The notes under the pieces were generated by a model, which worked only from the letters and a program-made list of their open reading frames with translations, was not told the origin of the DNA and made no database searches. Shown here piece after piece: positions 7,245 to 12,713 of a stretch of DNA of 18,932 nucleotides. The DNA is from Streptosporangiaceae bacterium (GTDB lineage Bacteria > Actinomycetota > Actinomycetes > Streptosporangiales > Streptosporangiaceae). Positions within the stretch are counted from its first letter, which is position 1. Every line of letters begins with the position of its first letter. Both the position numbers and the translations under genes were made by a program. The DNA lies in assembly GCA_030045175.1 (NCBI GenBank), contig JASIBM010000337.1:1-18932 (forward strand), in the 5' to 3' direction.

Positions 7245-8528
7245 TTAATGCTGCGCGATCCGCAACGGCAGCGCGCGCGGGCCGCGGATCTGGCCGGTGG
7301 ACCAGGTTACCGCCGCCGGGTCGGCGAGGCTGAATGCCGGGATGCGGGCGAGCCAGACCTCCAGGGCGACCCGGATCTCCATCCGCGCCAGGTGGGAGCC
7401 CAGGCAGCGGTGGATGCCGAGGCCGAACGCGGCGTGCCGGTTGACCTCCCGGTCGATGACGACCTGGTCGGCCCGGTCGAACTGGGCGGGATCCCGGTTG
7501 GCTGCGGGGAACGACAGCAAGATCCAGTCGTCGGCCTTCATGTCCACGCCCTGCCAGCGCATGTCCTGCCTGACCAGCCGCGCCATGGTGACCGGCGCGT
7601 AGGCACGCAGGAACTCCTCGATCGCGGTCGGCAGCAACCCGGGCTCGGCAAGCAGCCGCCCGGTGTCCGCCGGGGTCTTCGCCAGGTGCCACAGCGAGGC
7701 GCCGATCGCGCTCCAGGTGGTGTCGATGCCCGCGATGAGCAGCAGCGCCATGGCGCCGGCCACGTGCCTGGGCTCCAGCTTGTTGCCGTACAACTCGGCG
7801 TCGATGAGGAAGGTAGTGAGGTCCTCGCGCGGGTTGTCCAGGTGGTCGTGGATCTGCTCGATCAGGTAGTCGAACAGCTTCGTCATCCGCGCGATGCGCT
7901 CATCCGGGGGCAGGTTCACGCCCTCCAGCGTGTTCTCCACGAACTCGCGGAACCGCGGCCCGTCCTGTTGCGGGAAGCCGAGCATGTCAGCGATCACCCG
8001 CATCGGGATGTGCTGGGCGTAGTCGGCAGCGGCGTCGACCACGTCCCGGCCGGCGAACGCGTCGATCAGCGAATGGCAGAACGCCCTCGTCGTCGGCTCT
8101 TGCTTGCTCACTGCGCTCTTGGTGAACGCGGGCAGCAGCAGCTTGCGAGCGTCGTGGTGGAACGGCGGGTCAGAGGAGATCGGCGGGGAACCGCCAATAG
8201 GCGCGATCTCGCGGGGCGGCCGGAAATTGCTCATGATGATTGACCGGGACGAGAACCGCTCGGTGTCGTAGGCGATCGCGGAGACGTCCTCGTAGCGCGT
8301 GGGCAGCCAGCCGCCGCCGAACCGCCCGGTCCGGGCTATCGGGCACCGTTGCCGCAGGTCGTCCTGGATCTCGTAGCAGTCGGCGGCCCACTGCGGCTCA
8401 AGGTGAGAAAAGTCCGTCGCCCAGTCGGACACCGGCCCGGTGATGATCTCGTTGCGGGTACCAAGCGGCAGGTCGTCGCGGTCATCCAGGGGGCCGGCGG
8501 TGAACCGGTCATGCGGGGATCCGGTCAC
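7245..8528 (-). CDS. Cytochrome P450 monooxygenase (bacterial class I)
   Basis: A 427-residue soluble P450. The I-helix oxygen-binding motif AGIDTT is at 266-271, the ExxR motif is Glu305-Arg308 (EEFLR), and the heme-binding loop FGLGIHRCLG is at 368-377 with Cys375 as axial thiolate. SDPPFHHDARKLLLPAFT (119-136) is the usual C-helix region. It needs two electrons from a redox partner, and the adjacent upstream ferredoxin is the obvious donor. The GTG start overlaps the ferredoxin stop (GTGA at 8525-8528), so the two are translationally coupled. No ferredoxin reductase is encoded nearby. The substrate is unknown, and no biosynthetic cluster surrounds it. Confidence 0.95.
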   Translation of the reverse strand: MTGSPHDRFTAGPLDDRDDLPLGTRNEIITGPVSDWATDFSHLEPQWAADCYEIQDDLRQRCPIARTGRFGGGWLPTRYEDVSAIAYDTERFSSRSIIMSNFRPPREIAPIGGSPPISSDPPFHHDARKLLLPAFTKSAVSKQEPTTRAFCHSLIDAFAGRDVVDAAADYAQHIPMRVIADMLGFPQQDGPRFREFVENTLEGVNLPPDERIARMTKLFDYLIEQIHDHLDNPREDLTTFLIDAELYGNKLEPRHVAGAMALLLIAGIDTTWSAIGASLWHLAKTPADTGRLLAEPGLLPTAIEEFLRAYAPVTMARLVRQDMRWQGVDMKADDWILLSFPAANRDPAQFDRADQVVIDREVNRHAAFGLGIHRCLGSHLARMEIRVALEVWLARIPAFSLADPAAVTWSTGQIRGPRALPLRIAQH

Positions 8529-8728
8529 GGCGCCTCCCCGAGAACCTCGATCGCGCGCTCGGGGCAGTTGACCACCGCCAGCCGGGCACCGCGCTCGCCA
8601 CCCGGCGGGACGATCCCGTCGCCGAGGACCTGCCCGTATCCCTCGTCGTCCTCGCCGAACAGGTCAGGGGCCAGGTCGTAGCAGCGGCCATGGCCCTGGC
8701 ACAGTGCGGTGTCAATCTGCACTTTCAC
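8525..8728 (-). CDS. [3Fe-4S] ferredoxin, P450 redox partner
   Basis: A 67-residue small acidic ferredoxin. Cys10, Cys16 and Cys55 are the three cluster ligands. The CQGHGRC pattern has His13 where a [4Fe-4S] ferredoxin would have its second Cys, the mark of the actinobacterial P450-associated [3Fe-4S] type, and NCPERAI (54-60) is the usual C-terminal ligand loop. It would carry electrons from a reductase encoded elsewhere to the P450. GTG at 8728 follows GGGGGA at a distance of 7 nt. The stop overlaps the P450 start. Confidence 0.95.
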   Translation of the reverse strand: MKVQIDTALCQGHGRCYDLAPDLFGEDDEGYGQVLGDGIVPPGGERGARLAVVNCPERAIEVLGEAP

Positions 8729-8776
8729 GGCGCCATCCCCCGTCCGTGCGGTTGGGGCGTAACGACCCCGCTGCCC

Positions 8777-8805
8777 AGTAAAGGAGCGTTCACCCGTTTC
8801 GTCAA
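8777..8805 (-). promoter_or_regulatory. Promoter of the ferredoxin-P450 operon
   Basis: On the minus strand TTGACG (8800-8805) and TTTACT (8777-8782) are 17 bp apart, giving a leader of about 45 nt before the ferredoxin GTG. The -35 overlaps the stop codon of the ArsR-like gene. Prediction from hexamer match only. Confidence 0.4.
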
Positions 8806-9272
8806 GCAGTCCCGGGCGATGGGAACGACTCGCGGGGAAGGCCCAGGTGCTCGCGGAAGGCGTCCTGACCGGCGTGGGTAACGGCGACGGCGCGGCCGGT
8901 GCCGATCCGGGTGACCCAGCCGGCGTCGAACGCGTGGTGGCATATCGCGGCGCCGACGGCGCCGGCCAGGTGCGGGCGGCGTTCGGTCCAGTCCAGGCAC
9001 GAGCGCACCGGCGTGCGCTTCGCGGCTTCGGGTAGCCCGATGCCGAGGCCGGTCAGCCATGTGGCCCCGGTGCTGGTGAGCGTCAGCCCGTGTGCCCAGT
9101 CCAGCAGCCCCCGATCGGTCATCGCGTCGGTGATCGCGACGCCTAGGGCGCCGGCGAGATGGTCGTAGCAAGTGCGGGCGCGGGCCAGCGCCTGGTGGCG
9201 GCTGGCCGACGGGTCGTGACGGTTCACATCACCCATCATCCACCTGCAAAGGCGCGCTCGCACCACGCTCAC
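8802..9272 (-). CDS. ArsR-type regulator C-terminal domain lacking the HTH (probable remnant)
   Basis: At most 156 residues. RARTCYDHLAGALGVAITDA (31-50) and CLDWTERRPHLAGAVGAAI (92-110), followed by a short beta/helix end, match the C-terminal half of a family of ArsR/winged-helix regulators. In those, this region normally follows an approximately 100-residue N-terminal DNA-binding domain. That domain is absent: the upstream frame has a stop at 9318-9320, inside the end of the neighbouring GH76-like gene. It cannot act as a normal repressor. It is either a fragment left by insertion of the upstream segment or a stand-alone ligand-binding/dimerising protein. Starts are GTG at 9272 or the ATGs at 9239/9236; none has a strong ribosome binding site. 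Confidence 0.7.
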   Translation of the reverse strand: MSVVRARLCRWMMGDVNRHDPSASRHQALARARTCYDHLAGALGVAITDAMTDRGLLDWAHGLTLTSTGATWLTGLGIGLPEAAKRTPVRSCLDWTERRPHLAGAVGAAICHHAFDAGWVTRIGTGRAVAVTHAGQDAFREHLGLPRESFPSPGTA

Positions 9273-9279
9273 CCTGCGA

Positions 9280-10455
9280 TCACGGCCCCAGTATCGCGAT
9301 CGCGGCGTTGAGCACAGCTAGCTGATTTAGCAAGCACTCCATCGGGTCCATTGGCAATCCGTCTGGCAGCGCCGGGCAATTACCAATTGACTGGCAGACC
9401 GCATCCGCGTTGGCCTGTATAAAAGACTTATATAGATCCGATGATATATAAGACTTTATCACTGGATCATTGGAACTGTAGAGATACAAGACATAGCGCA
9501 TGAAGACGCCGATACCCGTCGAGTAGTCGATGCCGTAGGTCGAGTCGAAGGAGTTCGCAGGCATCCACGGCAGGAGAATCTGGCCGTTGCCGATCAGCCT
9601 GGTCCGCACCCCGCCGAGAACGCTCCTGGCGATTGCGTAGTATTCACTCTGCCCGGGCGGATCTAGCGAGACCATCTCGAGCATAGCCCCCGCCAGGATG
9701 CCCTGATCGCCCGTCCAGCGACGATCCTTGTCGTAGTTGAGCGTCGGCGGGTAGGTCCCGTCCGGAGCCTGCGCGAACGTGCTAACGCGCTCCCTGACCA
9801 GCGACGTGTACGCATCGTAGTTGACGAGCAGCTTCTGATCGTCTGAGAGCGAGGGATCGAAGAACCAGTTCCTGAGCCAGCCATATTGTCTTTTCGCGTC
9901 CGCATCCAGGGAGAGGCGCGCGGTGGCCACCAGGTATTGCGCGTTGGTGACAGTATTCTGGATTCCGCAGGCCGGCCAGCGGTCAGTAGAATACAGCGGG
10001 TCACACTCGTATTGCACGAAGTCGTGGTTCCAGCAGCCTCCGTCGAACCGCGGCTGCGCCCTGGCGAAGATCTGCTTGTCGGCGTTCGCCCACACCTGCG
10101 TCGCAGGTTCCATATTGTTCCAGCAATCCTGGGCGAATCCTAGCCACTCGGTCTCGTTGTAGCCGACGTACTGGGTGTACCTGGCGGCTCGCAAGAGGGC
10201 GATGATCCACCAGCTGTAATCGTCATACCACCAGCCTGGACGATTCTTGCCCTGAAAAGCATCGTGCGTGCTTTGGCCAATAAAAAGGTTGGCCTGCTGG
10301 GTGATCGCAAAGAAGTCGATCAGCGTAGTAAACGCATTCGCGATCCGCCAGAAGTTCAATTCAGGCGCGATATAGTTATTCCAGGTGGACTGATCGGTGA
10401 TCTTATCGGCGATTTCCTGAGCGCATGTAAGGTAGCTGGCGACTTCAGACTCCAT
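9280..10455 (-). CDS. Glycoside hydrolase family 76-like (alpha/alpha)6-barrel protein
   Basis: 391 residues. WWYDDYSWWIIALLRAARYT (75-94) matches the GH76 motif containing the catalytic Asp-Asp pair (here Asp78-Asp79). GGCW (139-142), NTVTNAQYLVATARL (167-181) and RWTGDQGILAGAMLEM (246-261) follow in the family order (GG..W, N..S/T.N..., W-T-x-x-Q-G). GH76 enzymes are alpha-1,6-mannanases. Bacterial ones are usually secreted, but no signal peptide is visible here, so the cellular location is odd. ATG at 10455 is preferred to TTG at 10494 because AGGAAG lies 6 nt before it. The gene is distinctly less GC-rich than its neighbours (for example 9413-9465), which suggests transfer. Whether it is active on mannan is unknown. 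Confidence 0.65.
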   Translation of the reverse strand: MESEVASYLTCAQEIADKITDQSTWNNYIAPELNFWRIANAFTTLIDFFAITQQANLFIGQSTHDAFQGKNRPGWWYDDYSWWIIALLRAARYTQYVGYNETEWLGFAQDCWNNMEPATQVWANADKQIFARAQPRFDGGCWNHDFVQYECDPLYSTDRWPACGIQNTVTNAQYLVATARLSLDADAKRQYGWLRNWFFDPSLSDDQKLLVNYDAYTSLVRERVSTFAQAPDGTYPPTLNYDKDRRWTGDQGILAGAMLEMVSLDPPGQSEYYAIARSVLGGVRTRLIGNGQILLPWMPANSFDSTYGIDYSTGIGVFMRYVLYLYSSNDPVIKSYISSDLYKSFIQANADAVCQSIGNCPALPDGLPMDPMECLLNQLAVLNAAIAILGP

Positions 10456-10461
10456 GACGAT

Positions 10462-10467
10462 CTTCCT
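10462..10467 (-). promoter_or_regulatory. Ribosome binding site fixing the GH76-like start
   Basis: AGGAAG on the minus strand lies 6 nt before ATG at 10455. The upstream TTG at 10494 has no comparable site. Confidence 0.65.
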
Positions 10468-10572
10468 GTCTCGATGATTACCCAACGTAGTCAAGAATTA
10501 CCTGTCTGTGACAATCGTCGCAGCGGCAGCGACAGGTGTCAAGATGGTCACTGAGAGTTAATATGAGCTATT

Positions 10573-10635
10573 TTCCTCATGATCACGGACGTCTCTCGGC
10601 CGTATTTGCAGATAATCGTCCGTGATCATGAGGAA
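10573..10635. repeat. 19-bp perfect inverted repeat with 25-nt loop
   Basis: Arms 10573-10591 (TTCCTCATGATCACGGACG) and 10617-10635 are exact reverse complements. The 25-nt centre is AT-rich at its right end. The right arm ends just before the -35 position of the promoter whose TATAAT is at 10661. It could be a large operator, an RNA hairpin terminating leftward transcription, or the paired ends of a lost small element. No flanking target duplication was seen. Confidence 0.75.
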
Positions 10636-10637
10636 TG

Positions 10638-10666
10638 TTCGGCGCGGGTGCAGAATCGACTATAAT
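10638..10666 (+). promoter_or_regulatory. Promoter of the zinc-ribbon/phosphorylase gene group
   Basis: A perfect TATAAT -10 (10661-10666) stands out in this GC-rich DNA. At 17 bp upstream is TTCGGC (10638-10643), a weak -35. The transcript would start near 10673 and have a leader of about 160 nt before the ATG at 10835. The adjacent 19-bp inverted repeat may modulate it. Confidence 0.5.
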
Positions 10667-10834
10667 CACGTGGTTTGTCGCGCAGGCGGCATGCCGGTAG
10701 AGATCCGGTAGAACGCCGCGACAGACTGCACGCAGCGACTACGTTGCCCGGCTGCGCGCGTGGGCGCCGGGTAGGGAGGGTGAGAAACAACTAGCCGTGC
10801 TCGCGTATGGCGGGTCGCAAAGGGTGGGGAATAG

Positions 10835-11605
10835 ATGACGTCAGATTCCAGCATTGGCTGCCCGGCTTGCGGGCAGCCAAACAGGGAAACAGCGCGATAC
10901 TGCCGGACATGCGGTGCGGCTCTGCCTGGCAGCGAGCAGAGGGCGCGTTCAATCCCGTCGGCAGTACCAGCGCAGCACGCACAGCCCCGACCCGGAGAAT
11001 CTGAGCAGCCGGCCGAGCCGCCCGGGTCAGCCGCGCTGGCCGGGCACCTGATAACGGCCGGGCTGCCGGAGCACATCTCGCACGCGAGCCGGCCGCGTCG
11101 GAGCGCGCCAACCCGGGTCGTGCTGTCAGCCTTGGCCGTCGTGCTAGTCGCCGCCGGCGCCGCCGGAGCCCTCGCCGTGACCGGATCGCTCGGTTCAGCG
11201 ACAAGCTCATCGCCCAACCGGCCCGCGGCGTCGCCCTCCCCTGCCAGGTCAACCCCGAGATACCCCGGTGCGCTAACGGCTATTCCCAGCCAGATGGATG
11301 GCACCTGGTCCGGTATTGGCTACCAGCCGACTGATTCAGATACGCCTACCTTCAAAATCATCATGACCTTGCAAGGCGGCGGTACCACAGGAACTACGCT
11401 CTACCCGTCGCTCGGCTGCCAGGGGCAGCTGACTCTCCTGCCAGGCTCGTCGGCCAACGCCGTTCGCCTGAGTGAAGACATCATTACCGGACCTTGCACG
11501 GCGTCCGGCGTGTTCGTAGTTGGGCTGTCCGGTTCCTCGCTTGACTTCAACTACCAGCCCGACATCACGTCAGCGCCGGCATCGTACGGCACCTTGCACC
11601 AGTGA
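10835..11605 (+). CDS. Zinc-ribbon single-pass membrane protein with beta-rich ectodomain (paralogue 1)
   Basis: 256 residues. The N-terminal zinc ribbon has Cys9, Cys12, Cys23 and Cys26 (CPACGQPN...RYCRTCG). It is followed by a Pro/Ala-rich cytoplasmic linker, one membrane helix (about 94-117), a Ser/Pro-rich spacer and an extracellular domain (about 150-250). The ectodomain starts with MDGTWSGIGYQP and contains Cys195 and Cys221, a possible disulfide. It resembles an ectodomain I recall from actinobacterial Ser/Thr kinases (pattern GTW.G......L.GG..G...YP.LGC.G.L.L), a small beta-barrel that may bind a ligand. No kinase or enzyme domain is present, so it is probably a sensor or scaffold. 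The first 32 residues differ from those of the next gene at only two positions. The GGGTGGGG stretch before the ATG is a weak ribosome binding site. Confidence 0.8.
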   Translation: MTSDSSIGCPACGQPNRETARYCRTCGAALPGSEQRARSIPSAVPAQHAQPRPGESEQPAEPPGSAALAGHLITAGLPEHISHASRPRRSAPTRVVLSALAVVLVAAGAAGALAVTGSLGSATSSSPNRPAASPSPARSTPRYPGALTAIPSQMDGTWSGIGYQPTDSDTPTFKIIMTLQGGGTTGTTLYPSLGCQGQLTLLPGSSANAVRLSEDIITGPCTASGVFVVGLSGSSLDFNYQPDITSAPASYGTLHQ

Positions 11606-11630
11606 GTCCCTCCCGGCGATCCGGTGCCGT

Positions 11631-11647
11631 CGGGGCGGATTGCCCCG
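11631..11647 (+). terminator. GC-rich hairpin after paralogue 1
   Basis: CGGGGC (11631-11636) and GCCCCG (11642-11647) form a 6-bp stem with a 5-nt loop, 25 nt after the stop codon. There is no clear T-run, so it may only slow or partly stop transcription. Confidence 0.35.
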
Positions 11648-11677
11648 CAGGGTGCCGTTTACGTCGCTTCGCGCCTG

Positions 11678-11683
11678 TATTAT
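11678..11683 (+). promoter_or_regulatory. Possible -10 element of paralogue 2
   Basis: TATTAT lies 174 nt before the ATG at 11858, almost the same distance as TATAAT before paralogue 1 (168 nt). This suggests that a promoter and leader were duplicated with the gene. No good -35 was seen at 17 bp. The 252-bp gap holds no other gene. Confidence 0.3.
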
Positions 11684-11857
11684 CCACCGGTATTTTGGCT
11701 TGCGATGATTGCACCCATCTGTGGTGTCTTATATGCACCGACGCACGAGTCGCCGACGGTGATTCGCTGCGTCGTCTCTTGCGGTAGAAGTTCGGTAGGA
11801 ATCGGCGCGACCATGAGATACCAGAGCGACGATCTGTGGCCATGGCGGGTGGGGGGA

Positions 11858-12604
11858 ATGACGTTAGATTCTAGTATTGGCTGTCCTGCCTGCGGGCAGC
11901 CCAACCGGGAAATAGCTCGATACTGCCGGACCTGCGGCGCGGCCTTGCCTGGCATTAGCGGGCAGCGAACGCGCTCAAGCGCTCCGGTAATACCAGGACA
12001 GCAGCACTATCAGCGGGAACCTGACGGGCCGCAGCCTCCTGGGCCGCAGCCTCCTGGGCCGCGGCCGTCCCGGCGTCCGGCCACGATAGCGGCCGGAACG
12101 TTCGCGGCGCTCGGCCTGGCAGTACTCGGCGTGTGGCTGGCCGGCCAGCTCACCCATCCGTCAGGAGCATCGCGGTCGCACGTCGCGGCCTCGGCGGCTG
12201 CCAGAGTCCAGCAGTCACCCGGTCCGCGAACCTCGCCGGGCGGCCCGCAGCGATCGTCGCCCTCCGTCAGCGCCGGGCCGACTGACAGGGCCGGATCCAC
12301 TGGGCCGGTGGCAGTGCGCGGTCCAGCCGGGGTCGTCCTGGCTTACTTCGCAGCGATCAACGCTCACAGGTACGTGAGGGCATGGCGGCTTGGGGGCGAC
12401 CACATCGGATCGTCGTACCAGACGTTCGCTCAAGGATTCGACACGACGGCGCACGATGCCGTCACGATCGAGTCCGTCTCGGGTGACGACGTGCACGCGC
12501 GCCTGACCGCGACGCAGACGAACGGCACCGTCAAGATCTTCAGCGGTCTCTACACCGTCTATGGCAAGGCAATTGCCTATTTCAATGTTCAGCAGGTCAG
12601 CTGA
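11858..12604 (+). CDS. Zinc-ribbon single-pass membrane protein with NTF2-like ectodomain (paralogue 2)
   Basis: 248 residues. The N-terminal zinc ribbon (Cys9, Cys12, Cys23, Cys26) is nearly identical to that of the preceding gene. A Pro-rich segment with two GPQPP repeats follows (58-70), then one membrane helix (about 75-97), a low-complexity Ser/Pro/Gly spacer and an extracellular C-terminal domain (about 155-248). That domain (VVLAYFAAINAHRYVRAWRL; SYQTFAQGFDTTAHDAVTI; GTVKIFSGLYTV) has the look of NTF2-like ectodomains found on actinobacterial Ser/Thr kinases and lipoproteins. ATG at 11858 was chosen because alignment with paralogue 1 begins exactly there and G-rich sequence precedes it; an in-frame ATG at 11624 would add unrelated sequence. 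A likely membrane sensor or scaffold with no enzymatic domain. Confidence 0.8.
   Translation: MTLDSSIGCPACGQPNREIARYCRTCGAALPGISGQRTRSSAPVIPGQQHYQREPDGPQPPGPQPPGPRPSRRPATIAAGTFAALGLAVLGVWLAGQLTHPSGASRSHVAASAAARVQQSPGPRTSPGGPQRSSPSVSAGPTDRAGSTGPVAVRGPAGVVLAYFAAINAHRYVRAWRLGGDHIGSSYQTFAQGFDTTAHDAVTIESVSGDDVHARLTATQTNGTVKIFSGLYTVYGKAIAYFNVQQVS
12026..12055 (+). repeat. 15-bp tandem repeat encoding GPQPP
   Basis: GGGCCGCAGCCTCCT occurs twice in a row (12026-12040, 12041-12055) and begins a third, diverged copy. It encodes the Pro-rich linker of paralogue 2 and keeps the frame, so copy number could vary harmlessly. Confidence 0.85.
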
Positions 12605-12632
12605 ACCTGGGATCACAAGGAGGGGGAAAGCG

Positions 12633-12713
12633 ATGAGATCAACGCGCTTTCTTGACCTGGGAGCCGCGGTTCGAAGTGATGAACCCGGTACTGATCAGCG
12701 GGAACTCGGATGA
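12633..12713 (+). CDS. Small ORF (26 codons) overlapping the start of the next gene
   Basis: ATG at 12633 is preceded by the strongest ribosome binding site in the window (AAGGAGGGGG, GGAGG core 9 nt before the ATG). It ends at TGA 12711-12713, overlapping the ATG of the zinc-ribbon multi-pass gene (ATGA at 12710-12713). The peptide begins MRSTRFLDLGAAV and is hydrophilic, with no recognised motif. The next gene has no good ribosome binding site of its own, so the ORF probably delivers ribosomes to it by translational coupling. Whether the peptide itself has a role is unknown. Confidence 0.55.
   Translation: MRSTRFLDLGAAVRSDEPGTDQRELG

Larger units (their letters stand above)
10456..10834. 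other. 379-bp divergent intergenic region
   Basis: No gene is visible here. From the left it holds the leader of the GH76-like gene (minus strand), a TTGACA hexamer on the minus strand at 10537-10542 without a good partner -10, and a 7-bp repeat ACCTGTC/GACAGGT (10500-10506/10531-10537). A 19-bp inverted repeat (10573-10635) and a perfect TATAAT (10661-10666) follow, then a leader of about 165 nt for the first zinc-ribbon gene with a directly repeated CCGGTAGA. The left half is AT-rich compared with the window. Confidence 0.6.

Noticed and set aside
10573..10635. Complete insertion sequence or MITE
   Set aside because: The total length of 63 bp is very small, no flanking direct repeats are visible and no second copy occurs in the window; kept only as an inverted repeat.
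10666..11304. Minus-strand 212-residue open frame over the first zinc-ribbon gene
   Set aside because: It is antisense to a gene with clear CxxC pairs, a membrane helix and a paralogue. Its own translation shows no recognisable domain.
11624..11857. N-terminal extension of the second zinc-ribbon paralogue
   Set aside because: Alignment with paralogue 1 begins exactly at ATG 11858, and the upstream frame has no similarity or motif.
12026..12055. CRISPR or regulatory repeat
   Set aside because: Only two adjacent perfect 15-bp copies that encode a Pro-rich linker in frame; no spacers.
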